From Prolixibacter sp. NT017 (lineage in GTDB: Bacteria; Bacteroidota; Bacteroidia; Bacteroidales; Prolixibacteraceae): DNA of 64,000 bases. Made by a program: the position numbers and the translations under genes. The stretch is taken from NCBI RefSeq assembly GCF_009617875.1, contig NZ_BLAV01000001.1, forward strand, positions 124,001 through 188,000. Reading direction: 5' to 3'. The notes under the pieces are model-generated. The model did not search any database. It saw nothing but the letters and a program-made list of their open reading frames with translations, and was not told where the DNA came from. Of this stretch, positions 35,002 through 44,145 are shown in pieces. Position 1 is the stretch's first letter; each line of letters starts with the position of its first letter.

Positions 35002-36051
35002 CTATTTTAATCCGAAGCGGTAAACCGTTTTTGAGTGGAACTGATCTCCGGGTTGCAATCTCGTCGAAGGAAAATCGGGGTGATTGGGAGAGTCGGGATA
35101 GTGCTGCGTTTCGAGCGCGACACCAGCGTAACGCCCCAATTGTTTGCCGTTACTCCCTGTCATCTCCGGAATGTAGTACCCCGTGTACAACTGAATTCCA
35201 GGTTCGGTGGTCAGAACTTCAATTGTTCTGCCTGATGAATCTTCTGAAAGGACCGCTGCCTTTTTCAACTTGTCTATATCATCACCCAAAACAAAATTCA
35301 AATCGTATCCGTCTTTCAACTCGTTGATTTTCGCTCCCAATTCATGTTCTTCGGTAAAGTCGAATGGTGTTCCTGCTACTTTATTGATTTTCCCGGTAGG
35401 AATAAGCGTTGCATCAGTTTCGGTATACCGGTCCGAGTAAAGTTTCAGACTGTGGTGCAGAATGTTTTCACGGTTTCCCGTTAGGTTGAAGTAGGTATGA
35501 TTGGTGAGGTTAACGACCGTTGTGTGGTCGGTTTCAGCTTTGTACTCAATTCCGAGCTCGTTTTTGTGGTTGAGCGTATAGGTAACGGTCACATCCAGGT
35601 TGCCCGGATAACCTTCTTCCATGTGAATGCTCCGGTATTTCAATTCAACGCCAACCATGTCTGGTTTTTCGATTTTGTGGGGAGCCCACAGTACTTTATC
35701 GAAGCCGGTTAATCCTCCGTGCAGGTGATTGGGGCCATTATTGACCGCGAGTTTGTATTCCTGTCCGTCAAGGGTGAATTTTCCGTTGGCGATGCGGTTG
35801 GCGTAACGACCAGCAATGCAACCAAAATATGGACATCCGGCCAGGTATTCCTCGCTGACGTAATCTTCCAACTCCGAAAAGCCCAGCGCTATGTTATCGG
35901 TTTTGCCGGTTTTGTCGGGCGTTTCAATTGAGGTAATAATGCCGCCGTAATTGGTGATTTTAACGGTGACACCATTGTCATTTCTTAACTTGTATAGAAA
36001 GACTTTTTCTCCTTTGGGAGTTGTTCCAAATACTTCTCTTCTTAGTTCCAT
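35002..36051 (-). CDS. galM: Aldose 1-epimerase (galactose mutarotase)
   Basis: Interconverts alpha- and beta-galactose before GalK acts. The 349-residue protein shows VKITNYGGIITSIETPDK, GRYANRIANGKF (Arg/Asn substrate site), NGPNHLHGG, VNLTNHTYFNLTG with the catalytic histidine, and the C-terminal ALETQHYPDSPNHPDFPS with the catalytic glutamate. It is divergent from the GntR gene, and both promoters share one operator. Confidence 0.93.
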   Translation of the reverse strand: MELRREVFGTTPKGEKVFLYKLRNDNGVTVKITNYGGIITSIETPDKTGKTDNIALGFSELEDYVSEEYLAGCPYFGCIAGRYANRIANGKFTLDGQEYKLAVNNGPNHLHGGLTGFDKVLWAPHKIEKPDMVGVELKYRSIHMEEGYPGNLDVTVTYTLNHKNELGIEYKAETDHTTVVNLTNHTYFNLTGNRENILHHSLKLYSDRYTETDATLIPTGKINKVAGTPFDFTEEHELGAKINELKDGYDLNFVLGDDIDKLKKAAVLSEDSSGRTIEVLTTEPGIQLYTGYYIPEMTGSNGKQLGRYAGVALETQHYPDSPNHPDFPSTRLQPGDQFHSKTVYRFGLK

Positions 36052-36080
36052 AGATATTCCGGATTTTTTGAAATTCTATA

Positions 36081-36119
36081 TAAAAATAAACATACCAGTA
36101 GGGACTGGTAGTATTTTTG
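36081..36119. promoter_or_regulatory. Divergent galM / gntR promoters around one operator
   Basis: The inverted repeat TACCAGT-AGGG-ACTGGTA occupies 36093-36110. A minus-strand -7-like TATTTTTA at 36081-36088 (galM) is 4 bp to its left and a perfect plus-strand -7 box TATTTTTG at 36112-36119 (gntR) is 1 bp to its right. The operator therefore sits between the two -7 boxes, in the spacer of each promoter. Clear TTTG -33 boxes were not found for either direction. Confidence 0.75.
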
Positions 36120-36165
36120 GTGATTTTTTTCAACTTTGTAATTTATAAATTTATCAGTTTACTCC

Positions 36166-37182
36166 ATGAATCAAGTGAAATTGAACCACATATTTCAGAT
36201 TGACGAAACAGCTGGAATTCCCAAATACAGACAAATCATCAGTTCGGTTTATAAAGCGATTGAGCAAGGGAACCTGAAAAAAGGCGACAAGATTCCATCA
36301 CTGAATGAGATTTGTCAGTCATTCGACTTATCGCGTGATACCGTGATGGTGGCATTGAATGAGTTGAAAGCGAGGGGAGTGGTTTCTTCCGTACCCGGAA
36401 AAGGTTACTACATCGATAGCACCGTGCTTGATTATGAGAAGCGGATATTTGTTCTGTTCGATGAGCTGAATGTGTTCAAAGAAGACTTGTACAACGCGTT
36501 TACGAGCCAGTTGGACAATAAAACCAGTGTTGATATTTACTTTCACCACTTCAATTTCAATTTGTTTGAAAAGTTGGTTACCGAAGCCGTTGGAAAATAC
36601 AGCGCCTATGTAATTATGCCTGCTACTTTCGACAATACCAGCCAGGTGATCCGTCATCTCCCAAACGATAAGGTTTATATTCTCGACCGTGAAAAAGCCG
36701 ATTTAGAAGACTATCCGGTCATTTTCCAGGATTTTGAGCAGGATGTTATCGATGCGCTGACTGACGGAAGAGACTTGCTGGAGAAGTACGACAAGCTGGT
36801 GATGCATTTCCCGGGAGGAAAAGAGCCGGAAGGACGAGTCGAAGGCTTCAAACGTTTCTGTGAAGAAAATGGGATTGAGCACGAGGTCATTTACTCGCTC
36901 AGCAGCCGGAAAGTGAAAAAAGGTGAAGCTTACTTCGTCATGTCGGACCGGAACCTGGTAAGAATGGTGAAAAAAGCTGCAGAGGAAAATCTTACGTTGG
37001 GAAAAGACTTGGGACTGGTTTCGTTTAACGATACGGTTTTGAAAGAAGTCGTAGCCGGAGGAATTACTACCATTTCAACCGATTTTAAACTGATGGGGGA
37101 AACGTTGGCTGAACTCGTTGAACGAAAGACATCAGGAAAACTGCGCAATCCGTCGGCTCTCATTCGGCGGAATTCTTTGTAA
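36166..37182 (+). CDS. GntR-family repressor with sugar-binding domain, probable galactose regulator
   Basis: Residues about 10-75 form a winged helix of the GntR type (RQIISSVYKAIEQG, PSLNEICQSFDLSRDTVMVALNEL, GKGYYID). Residues about 85-330 resemble the LacI/periplasmic-binding effector fold, as in AraR. It lies between galM and galK, and TACCAGT half-sites are found on both sides of it, which supports control of the gal genes. The effector is probably galactose or a derivative, by inference. 338 aa is the usual length. Confidence 0.88.
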   Translation: MNQVKLNHIFQIDETAGIPKYRQIISSVYKAIEQGNLKKGDKIPSLNEICQSFDLSRDTVMVALNELKARGVVSSVPGKGYYIDSTVLDYEKRIFVLFDELNVFKEDLYNAFTSQLDNKTSVDIYFHHFNFNLFEKLVTEAVGKYSAYVIMPATFDNTSQVIRHLPNDKVYILDREKADLEDYPVIFQDFEQDVIDALTDGRDLLEKYDKLVMHFPGGKEPEGRVEGFKRFCEENGIEHEVIYSLSSRKVKKGEAYFVMSDRNLVRMVKKAAEENLTLGKDLGLVSFNDTVLKEVVAGGITTISTDFKLMGETLAELVERKTSGKLRNPSALIRRNSL

Positions 37183-37215
37183 AATATTTCAGAAGGGAAT
37201 CTCAGGTGAAAACAT

Positions 37216-37246
37216 TTTGCCAATTGAGGAATATTGGATATTTTTA
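37216..37246 (+). promoter_or_regulatory. galK promoter, Bacteroidota type
   Basis: TTTG at 37216-37219, exactly 19 bp, then TATTTTTA at 37239-37246 (seven of eight to TAnnTTTG). It lies in the 107-bp gap between the GntR gene and galK. Confidence 0.7.
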
Positions 37247-37249
37247 CCA

Positions 37250-37266
37250 ACCAGTACCTACCAGTA
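37250..37266. promoter_or_regulatory. Tandem TACCAGT-type half-sites before galK
   Basis: ACCAGTA occurs at 37250-37256 and again at 37260-37266, so the two copies are direct and spaced by 10 bp, one helical turn. They lie just past the -7 box. The half-site is the same as in the inverted operator before the GntR gene. Confidence 0.65.
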
Positions 37267-37289
37267 TGAATTAAAGAAATCGAACTCGA

Positions 37290-38450
37290 ATGAATATTGA
37301 AGAATTAAAGCAGCAGTTTGTCAATAAATACGGTGAAGGTGAAGTATCTGTGTATTTCTCGCCGGGGCGTGTTAACCTGATTGGAGAGCATACCGACTAT
37401 AATGGCGGATTCGTGTTTCCCTGTGCACTTACGTTTGGTACCTATTGCCTTATCAGGAAAAACGACAAAAAAAACTTTCACTTTGCTTCGTTGAATGTGG
37501 AAAACGAAGCGGATATTACTTTTGATCAATTAACTGAACCAGTTGGAAACGAGTGGTTCAATTATCCGTTGGGCGTGATTGCCCAGTTTGTGAAAAAAGG
37601 AAAGACTCCCGATATCGGAGCTGACCTTCTTTTTTGGGGAAATGTGCCTAATGGTGCCGGACTTTCGTCGTCTGCGGCCCTGGAAATGGTAACCGGAGTG
37701 GCGATTAATGATATATACGGATACGCTGAGGAGCGGGTTGAGCTGGTGAAAATGGGACAGATGGCCGAGCACGAGTTTGCCGGTGTTCATTGTGGAATTA
37801 TGGATCAGTTTGCTTCCGGAATGGCTCATAAAGATCATGCTCTTTTTCTGAATTGCGATACGCTGGACTACGAGCAGGTTCCGGTTAAACTGGATGGAGT
37901 AAAGATTGTCATCGGCAACACCAATAGCCCGCACAAGCTCGATTCAGGTATGTACAACCAGCGCGTGGCAGAATGCAAGGCTGCCGTAGAAGCGATTCAA
38001 CCTTTCAAATCCATTAAACAACTCGGAGAATTGTCCTGGGAAGATTTTCTCGGACTTCAGGATAAAATCGAAGACAAAACGGTTCGTAAACGTGCCCGCC
38101 ACGTAGTTTCCGAAATCAAGCGTACCCGCGATGCGGTGGATGCACTTAAAGCCGGAGAGCTGGAAAAGTTCGGACAGTTGATGAACGGCTCGCACGACTC
38201 GCTCCGGGATGACTATGAAGTAACCGGCAACGAGTTGGATACTATGGTGGAAGAAGCCCGGAAAATTGATGGTGTGATTGGTTCCCGCATGACTGGCGGC
38301 GGATTTGGTGGTAGCACCGTTTCGCTGGTGAAAGATGAAGCAGTTGATATGTTCATCGAACAGGTGGGCCGGAATTATGAAGCTCGCACCGGGCTGAAGC
38401 CGGAATTCTACGTAGCCGAAGTTGGAGAGGGAAGTCACAAGGTTTGCTAA
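37290..38450 (+). CDS. galK: Galactokinase
   Basis: Phosphorylates galactose at C1 in the Leloir pathway. GHMP-kinase family, 386 aa. The signature [22 protein letters not shown] at residues about 24-45 carries substrate contacts, [11 protein letters not shown] binds ATP, and [16 protein letters not shown] is the third conserved motif. galT follows with its start 18 bp after the stop. Confidence 0.96.
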   Translation: MNIEELKQQFVNKYGEGEVSVYFSPGRVNLIGEHTDYNGGFVFPCALTFGTYCLIRKNDKKNFHFASLNVENEADITFDQLTEPVGNEWFNYPLGVIAQFVKKGKTPDIGADLLFWGNVPNGAGLSSSAALEMVTGVAINDIYGYAEERVELVKMGQMAEHEFAGVHCGIMDQFASGMAHKDHALFLNCDTLDYEQVPVKLDGVKIVIGNTNSPHKLDSGMYNQRVAECKAAVEAIQPFKSIKQLGELSWEDFLGLQDKIEDKTVRKRARHVVSEIKRTRDAVDALKAGELEKFGQLMNGSHDSLRDDYEVTGNELDTMVEEARKIDGVIGSRMTGGGFGGSTVSLVKDEAVDMFIEQVGRNYEARTGLKPEFYVAEVGEGSHKVC

Positions 38451-38467
38451 TCGTAAAAGACCAAATT

Positions 38468-39514
38468 ATGTCTGATTTTAATTTGACCGATCACCCGCAC
38501 CGGCGATATAATGCGCTGACGGGTGAGTGGGTTTTGGTTTCACCGCATCGAGCGAAAAGGCCATGGCAGGGACAGGTTGAGAAGATTCAGGAAGAGACCC
38601 GCCCGCCATATGATCCAACCTGTTATTTGTGTGCGGGTAACGAGCGTGCCGGCGGTGAAAAAAATCCGGATTATCAATCCACTTATGTATTCCGAAACGA
38701 TTTCAGTGCACTGCTGGAAGATACGTCGGAAGGACTCGTGGAAGAGGGAGAACTCTTCCGGGCCGAAAGTGAGCGTGGAGTCTGCAAAGTAATCTGTTTT
38801 AGCCCGCGGCACGATTTGACGATTCCCGAGATGGAGGTAGAAGAAATTGCCAAAGTGGTCGATGTTTGGCAAAGTGAATATAAAGAGCTGGGGGCAAAGG
38901 ATTTTGTTAACTATGTGCAGATTTTTGAGAACAAGGGAAGTGTGATGGGATGTTCCAATCCGCATCCGCATGGACAAATCTGGTCGTCAAGTTCCATTCC
39001 GAATGAACCCGCTAAAGAACAGATGGCGCAGCTTCAGTATTACAATAATCACCGGCGGACATTGCTGGGCGATTACCTGGAAAGTGAACTGGAGAAGAAA
39101 GAGCGCATTCTGGTTGAGAATGAACATTTCGTTGCGTTGGTACCCTATTGGGCAGTGTGGCCGTTCGAAAGTATGATTATCAGCAGACGGGCTATCCAAC
39201 ATCTGGGACAGTTTACCGGCGAAGAGAAACTGGCTTTGGCCGATATATACAAACGTTTGACGGTGATGTACGATAACCTGTTTGAGGTTTCCTTTCCTTA
39301 TTCGGCAGGTATTCATCAAAGTCCGACCGATGATGAACCGCATCCGGAATGGCATTTCCATATGCATTTTTACCCGCCGCTATTACGCTCAGCTACCGTG
39401 AAGAAATTCATGGTGGGTTATGAAATGCTGGCGACTCCGCAGCGCGATATTACGGCGGAAACAAGTGCAGAGCGTTTACGGGCGTTGTCAACCGTTCACT
39501 ATAAACAGAGATAA
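38468..39514 (+). CDS. galT: Galactose-1-phosphate uridylyltransferase
   Basis: Leloir enzyme transferring UMP from UDP-glucose to galactose-1-phosphate. HIT-like fold, 348 aa. The active-site HPHPHGQIW (catalytic histidine) and the [11 protein letters not shown] zinc region are seen, with [10 protein letters not shown] near the C-terminus. I chose ATG 38468 ([13 protein letters not shown]); an earlier in-frame start would overlap the galK stop codon. Confidence 0.95.
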   Translation: MSDFNLTDHPHRRYNALTGEWVLVSPHRAKRPWQGQVEKIQEETRPPYDPTCYLCAGNERAGGEKNPDYQSTYVFRNDFSALLEDTSEGLVEEGELFRAESERGVCKVICFSPRHDLTIPEMEVEEIAKVVDVWQSEYKELGAKDFVNYVQIFENKGSVMGCSNPHPHGQIWSSSSIPNEPAKEQMAQLQYYNNHRRTLLGDYLESELEKKERILVENEHFVALVPYWAVWPFESMIISRRAIQHLGQFTGEEKLALADIYKRLTVMYDNLFEVSFPYSAGIHQSPTDDEPHPEWHFHMHFYPPLLRSATVKKFMVGYEMLATPQRDITAETSAERLRALSTVHYKQR

Positions 39515-39546
39515 GAAATCATAAATCGATACTAAATCCAATTCAT

Positions 39547-41169
39547 ATGTTTACATTTTGGGATTATATGGCTTTCATACTCTATGCTGTCGTGATTTTG
39601 GGCGTAGGGCTATGGGTTTCGAGAGAAAAGAAAGGCCATAAAAAGAATGCTGAGGACTACTTCCTGGCAAGTAAAGGATTACCCTGGTGGGCCATTGGTG
39701 CATCGGTGATTGCAGCCAATATTTCAGCTGAGCAATTCATCGGTATGTCCGGTTCCGGTTTTGCCATTGGTCTGGGAATTGCCTCCTACGAGTGGATGGG
39801 CGCCGCTACGCTGATCATCGTCGGTAAATACTTCCTGCCTATCTTCCTCGACAAGGGCATTTACACCATGCCGCAGTTCCTCGAAGTTCGTTACGACGGA
39901 CGCGTGCGACTGGCGTTGGCCATTTTCTGGTTGCTGGTGTATGTGTTCGTTAACCTTACTTCTGTGATGTACCTTGGAGCGTTGGCTTTGGAGACGATTA
40001 TGGGAGTGCCGTTACTCTACGGTATTATTGCACTGGCGCTCTTTGCTGCCCTTTATTCAATATATGGTGGATTGAAAGCAGTTGCCTGGACGGATGTTAT
40101 TCAGGTGGTTTTCCTGGTCGCCGGTGGTCTGATTACTACCTGGCTGGCACTGGATGCTGTGGCTGATAAGTTTGGCGTGAATGGACCGCTCAATGGCTTT
40201 GTTGAATTGATGAAGCAGGCACCGGAAAAGTTTAATATGATTATTCATAAAGGTGAGTTGCTGGTTCCCAATGGAACGAACGGTGGTACGCGTGATGCAT
40301 TTCAGGATCTACCCGGAATTTCTGTGTTAGTTGGTGGATTGTGGGTAGCGAACCTGGCTTACTTCGGTTTTAACCAATACATCATTCAGCGTGGTTTGGC
40401 AGCCAAGAGTGTCGATGAAGCTCAGAAAGGAATGATCTTCGCTGGTTTCCTCAAGATTTTAACACCGCTTATCGTGGTTCTTCCGGGTATTGCCGCTTTT
40501 GTGCTCACGCGCAATACCGATGTGGTTATCGATCCATCTGACAAAGCTTATCCGTGGTTGTTGCATACGTTTATTCCCACCGGGGTGAAGGGATTGACCT
40601 TCGCTGCATTGGCGGCTGCGATAGTTTCGTCGCTGGCTTCCATGCTGAATTCCACTTCCACGATTTTTACGATGGATATTTACAAAAAACATATCCGGCC
40701 TGAAGCTTCGCAAACGCACCTGGTAACCATTGGTCGTCTGACTTCGTTCACGGCGTTGGTGATTGCTGTTTTCGTTGCACGTCCACTGTTGGGTGGACTC
40801 GACCAGGCATTCCAGTTTATTCAGGATTTTACCGGAATGATTACGCCGGGAGTTCTGGCCATTTTCGGACTGGGAATGTTCTGGAAGAAAGCGCATGCTA
40901 ACGGCGCTTTGCTTACCGCCATCCTGACCATCCCGCTGGGGTTTGCCTTCAAGGCTTTGATGCCGAATCTGCCTTTCATGAACCGGATGGGAATTGTCTT
41001 CCTGATCCTGGCAACTATTTTAATTGTGGTGAGTCTGCTGGAATCAAAAGCAGACGATCCGAATGGCTTGATCATGAAGAAAGATTATTTCAGAACATCG
41101 AAAGGATTTAATATTGGGGCAATCATTATTAGTCTCATTCTGATAGTCTTTTACACCGTTTGGTGGTAG
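39547..41169 (+). CDS. Sodium/galactose-type symporter (SSS family)
   Basis: A 540-residue membrane protein with about 14 hydrophobic segments. Blocks typical of the SGLT branch include SLKG-type ASKGLPWWAIGASVIAANISAEQFIGMSGSG, YGGLKAVAWTDVIQVVFL and SSLASMLNSTSTIFTMDIYKK, where the last serines help bind sodium. Position behind galK-galT makes galactose the likely substrate. It is the last gene of the operon, followed by a strong terminator. Confidence 0.92.
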   Translation: MFTFWDYMAFILYAVVILGVGLWVSREKKGHKKNAEDYFLASKGLPWWAIGASVIAANISAEQFIGMSGSGFAIGLGIASYEWMGAATLIIVGKYFLPIFLDKGIYTMPQFLEVRYDGRVRLALAIFWLLVYVFVNLTSVMYLGALALETIMGVPLLYGIIALALFAALYSIYGGLKAVAWTDVIQVVFLVAGGLITTWLALDAVADKFGVNGPLNGFVELMKQAPEKFNMIIHKGELLVPNGTNGGTRDAFQDLPGISVLVGGLWVANLAYFGFNQYIIQRGLAAKSVDEAQKGMIFAGFLKILTPLIVVLPGIAAFVLTRNTDVVIDPSDKAYPWLLHTFIPTGVKGLTFAALAAAIVSSLASMLNSTSTIFTMDIYKKHIRPEASQTHLVTIGRLTSFTALVIAVFVARPLLGGLDQAFQFIQDFTGMITPGVLAIFGLGMFWKKAHANGALLTAILTIPLGFAFKALMPNLPFMNRMGIVFLILATILIVVSLLESKADDPNGLIMKKDYFRTSKGFNIGAIIISLILIVFYTVWW

Positions 41170-41193
41170 TAAATCAAATGACAGAATAAATGT

Positions 41194-41227
41194 AAGCAGC
41201 CTCGTATTTCGGGGCTGCTTTTTTTAT
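41194..41227 (+). terminator. Terminator of gal operon
   Basis: Stem AAGCAGCC / GGCTGCTT with an 11-nt loop followed by T7, 24 bp past the symporter stop. Confidence 0.88.
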
Positions 41228-41260
41228 TTCCGACTTCAATAATTTTTAAATTTACTGCCC

Positions 41261-42196
41261 ATGAAGGAAAATACTCTATTCTACGATATCATTGGCGATG
41301 TGCATGGCCACGCGGAATTGCTGAAGAAACTGCTCAAAAAGCTCAACTATGAACTGAAAGACGGGGTTTGGCAGCATAAGAAGCGGAAAGCTGTTTTTGT
41401 AGGTGACTTCATTAACCGGGGGCCCCAAATCAGGGAAACCCTGGAAATTGTGAGGGGAATGGTGGAAGCCGGAACCGCGTATGCTATTCTGGGAAACCAT
41501 GAGTACGCTGCCATTTTATATCACATCAAAGATTCGGGAGGAACCTACCTCGGCAGACACATTTCAGGTAACCGGAACCAAATCAGCAAGACCTTGAGCC
41601 AGTTTAAAAACGAAAAAGAGCTTTGGAAAGATTATCTCCGGTGGTTACGAACGCTGCCGCTTTTTCTCGATTTGGGCGAAATACGCGTGGCTCACGCCTA
41701 TTGGAACGATGCAGAGATTGATTATCTGAAGGAAATCCTTCCTGCTGATAAACTGAAGAAGCGTTTTCTTCGCGAAATACATGAGAACGGACATCCTGCT
41801 TCTGAAGTGGTATATCACCTGTTAAAAGGGCTGGAATACCGCACACCGGCCGATTTGATTGTAAAAGACACCAGGGGAATGACGCGGAGAACCTTCCGGA
41901 TGAACTGGTGGGAATCACCTTCCGGGAAAACATTCCGAAGCCTTTCGTTCGGAAACAAGTTTGTGTTACCCGATTATTCCGTTCCGCAGGAAATCGTTCC
42001 GCGATTCGAACCGTATTCCGAAGACCAACCGCCTGTATTTTTCGGGCACTACTGCCTCTCTGGATGTTGTGCTATACCGCAGTCGAATTTGTGCTGCGTG
42101 GATAGTTGCGTGGCAACGACCGGAAAATTGATGGCCTATCGCTGGAAAGGGGAGAAAATATTAACCGAGGAACATCTGATTTCCGTAAAGGATTGA
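41261..42196 (+). CDS. PPP-type metallophosphatase
   Basis: A 311-residue calcineurin-like phosphoesterase. The three metal blocks are DIIGDVHGHAELL, GDFINRGPQ and LGNHEYAAI, and VFFGHYCLSG supplies the late histidine. It resembles bacterial serine/threonine or diadenosine-tetraphosphate phosphatases; substrate is unknown. It stands alone between a terminator and the tRNA cluster. C-terminal CCXX cysteines in SGCCAIPQSNLCCVD are part of the family core, not obvious metal ligands. Confidence 0.85.
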   Translation: MKENTLFYDIIGDVHGHAELLKKLLKKLNYELKDGVWQHKKRKAVFVGDFINRGPQIRETLEIVRGMVEAGTAYAILGNHEYAAILYHIKDSGGTYLGRHISGNRNQISKTLSQFKNEKELWKDYLRWLRTLPLFLDLGEIRVAHAYWNDAEIDYLKEILPADKLKKRFLREIHENGHPASEVVYHLLKGLEYRTPADLIVKDTRGMTRRTFRMNWWESPSGKTFRSLSFGNKFVLPDYSVPQEIVPRFEPYSEDQPPVFFGHYCLSGCCAIPQSNLCCVDSCVATTGKLMAYRWKGEKILTEEHLISVKD

Positions 42197-42270
42197 TGCT
42201 TCGCGTAAGCTGCTTTCCGTTATTCCCCTCAAAAGATTTTTGATTTTATATATCGACCTGTTAAAACACA

Positions 42271-42297
42271 AAAGCCCCGGAATAACTCCGAGGCTTT
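42271..42297 (-). terminator. Terminator of tRNA-Asp cluster
   Basis: Stem AAAGCCcCGGA / TCCGaGGCTTT directly after the last tRNA in the minus direction, with a T-rich tail on that strand. Confidence 0.75.
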
Positions 42298-42299
42298 CG

Positions 42300-42373
42300 C
42301 GGTCTGGACGGGACTCGAACCCGCGACCCCATGCGTGACAGGCATGTATTCTAACCAACTGAACTACCAGACC
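42300..42373 (-). tRNA. tRNA-Asp (GTC), copy 3 in transcript order
   Basis: Acceptor stem GGTCTGG / CCAGACC, anticodon loop CTGTCAC with anticodon GTC at a 5-bp stem CATGC/GCATG, T-loop TTCGAGT, discriminator G. The CCA end is not encoded. D-loop has the normal G18-G19. Separated from the next copy by 26 bp. Confidence 0.95.
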
Positions 42374-42399
42374 AAAATGGTTCTTCAATATTTTATTGG

Positions 42400-42473
42400 C
42401 GGTCCGGACGGGACTCGAACCCGCGACCCCATGCGTGACAGGCATGTATTCTAACCAACTGAACTACCGGACC
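42400..42473 (-). tRNA. tRNA-Asp (GTC), middle copy
   Basis: As the first copy but with acceptor stem GGTCCGG / CCGGACC, a compensated base-pair change (C-G for T-A). Anticodon GTC. CCA not encoded. Confidence 0.95.
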
Positions 42474-42501
42474 AAAATCGTTTTCCTTAATATTTTATTG
42501 G

Positions 42502-42575
42502 CGGTCTGGACGGGACTCGAACCCGCGACCCCATGCGTGACAGGCATGTATTCTAATCAACTGAACTACCAGACC
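42502..42575 (-). tRNA. tRNA-Asp (GTC), first copy in transcript order, with D-loop change
   Basis: Same acceptor and anticodon as 42300-42373, but the D-loop reads AGTTGATTA rather than AGTTGGTTA, so position 19 is A. G19 normally pairs with C56 of the T-loop, which is kept as C here. This copy may fold less well. The three copies are probably one transcript. Confidence 0.93.
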
Positions 42576-42747
42576 ATGTGTTTTTCAGGAAAACGTTCAC
42601 AAAATATGAAAGAACCGGGCCTTGCGCCCTGCCTTATTTTTAAAGGCGATGCAAATATATAGCTTGTTTCTTTAACTGCAAATCTATACCCCAATTTTTT
42701 TACCAATTTTTCAGTAAACGAAACCGGAAACGCTTTCGTGAATATAC

Positions 42748-43293
42748 TTAATCTTTTTCTTGTGAGAAGATGGAAAAATGAACACTTCCGTATTTGCGCA
42801 ATTCGCTGAAACGGGGGTGCGAGCTAAAATTGTTTGTTTTTCCGTGCTCGAGGATGAAAATGCCGCCCGGATTTAACAAGTTGTGTTGAAAGATAAGCTC
42901 TGGCAAGGTTTCCAGATTGGGGAGGTCATACGGCGGATCGGCGAATACCAAGTCGTATTTTCCTGCACTTTTTTCGATAAATCGGAAAACATCACCTTTA
43001 ATCAGGTGAACTGCTTTCTCAACTCCGAGCTTTTTTATCGTTTCCTGAATAAACGAAAAGTGGCGGTAGTTTTTTTCCACACAAGTGACCTTTTCGCATC
43101 CGCGTGAAACAAATTCCAGCGTAATGCTTCCGGTTCCCCCGAATAGGTCGAGCACGGATATTTCGTCCAAATCAATCCGGTGAATCAGAATATTGAAAAG
43201 ATTTTCCCTGGCAAAGTCGGTCGTGGGTCTTGCTTTGAAGCTGTTGCCCGGACTAAAATGCCTTCCTTTGAATTCTCCGCCGATTATTCGCAT
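42748..43293 (-). CDS. rsmD: 16S rRNA (guanine-966-N2)-methyltransferase
   Basis: SAM-dependent enzyme of 181 aa that modifies the 30S subunit. MRIIGGEFKGRHF at the start, RPTTDFARENLFNIL, the SAM-binding VLDLFGGTGSITLEFVSRG and the catalytic DLVFADPPYDLP (DPPY type) are all present. It overlaps the end of the DUF3822 gene by 10 bp, so they are co-translated. Confidence 0.95.
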   Translation of the reverse strand: MRIIGGEFKGRHFSPGNSFKARPTTDFARENLFNILIHRIDLDEISVLDLFGGTGSITLEFVSRGCEKVTCVEKNYRHFSFIQETIKKLGVEKAVHLIKGDVFRFIEKSAGKYDLVFADPPYDLPNLETLPELIFQHNLLNPGGIFILEHGKTNNFSSHPRFSELRKYGSVHFSIFSQEKD

Positions 43294-44135
43294 CGATATA
43301 AACTTAACAGGGGTGCGTAGTAGTGTTCGGGAATTTCGTTAAAGGTGTAGCTGTATTGGTACGTTTTATCGAGTTTGGCAAACGAAACTTTCCGGATGTA
43401 TTTTTTCAGGAGGTAATAGTGTGGTGCCATCCGGGAAATCGATCCTGAAATAATCACATTTACTTTTTCAGGATTGAGTTTTAGTTGCTCGAAAATGTAC
43501 ATCACATAATACAGCACATCATTTTCGTCCCGGTAGGTAAAGTTGTTGTATAATTTGAGTTTTGGGCCTTCGATGGCAATCAAATCAAAATTGTGCCGGA
43601 AGAAATTTAAATGTACCTCTACCCGTTCCGTCTGCGATTTGTTGCGTTTCAATGAGCTTTCAACAATCGGGTATATATGGTGCCGTAGCGTTGCTTTTGG
43701 AAATTTGGCGAGAAGAAACTCGCGGAAATTGACCGGAATTTCATAAAGCGACCAGGCTTCAGCTTTGGTTAGGTGCGTTTTTTCGATGGTGAAATTCTTT
43801 TCCAGCGGATGGTTGAAAGCGAAAAACTTTTCGGCTGTTCCTCTAGAGTACATGGCTTCCGGTACCAGCGTCGATTTCCGTGTGGAGTAGATAATGTCGA
43901 CGCTTTTGTATTCGAGGTTGAAAAGCTCCTCTTCATCAATTACATCTCTCAGCCGGTTGAGCAACAGGCGGGGCCTTTTCAGAAAAACAGGGTGGTTCCG
44001 CAGCAGGACGTATTTTCCCTTGGGAATATCGAGTATACAAAAAGAAAATCCATCCAGACTAATCTGGATGGATAAATGATATAGTAAAGATTGGGTACTA
44101 TCAAATGTTTTGTCAATAAAACGAATATCTCGCAT
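43284..44135 (-). CDS. DUF3822 family protein
   Basis: A 283-residue cytoplasmic protein of unknown function, found widely in Bacteroidota and often next to rsmD. The blocks SFCILDIPKGKYVLL, GTAEKFFAFNHPLEK, KLYNNFTYRDENDVLYYVMYIFEQL and VIISGSISRMA suggest an actin-like or ribonuclease-H-like fold (inference). It ends inside rsmD. The overlap suggests it may act with ribosome or tRNA modification, but nothing in the sequence proves it. Confidence 0.78.
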   Translation of the reverse strand: MRDIRFIDKTFDSTQSLLYHLSIQISLDGFSFCILDIPKGKYVLLRNHPVFLKRPRLLLNRLRDVIDEEELFNLEYKSVDIIYSTRKSTLVPEAMYSRGTAEKFFAFNHPLEKNFTIEKTHLTKAEAWSLYEIPVNFREFLLAKFPKATLRHHIYPIVESSLKRNKSQTERVEVHLNFFRHNFDLIAIEGPKLKLYNNFTYRDENDVLYYVMYIFEQLKLNPEKVNVIISGSISRMAPHYYLLKKYIRKVSFAKLDKTYQYSYTFNEIPEHYYAPLLSLYRCE

Positions 44136-44145
44136 TAGCTAAACA

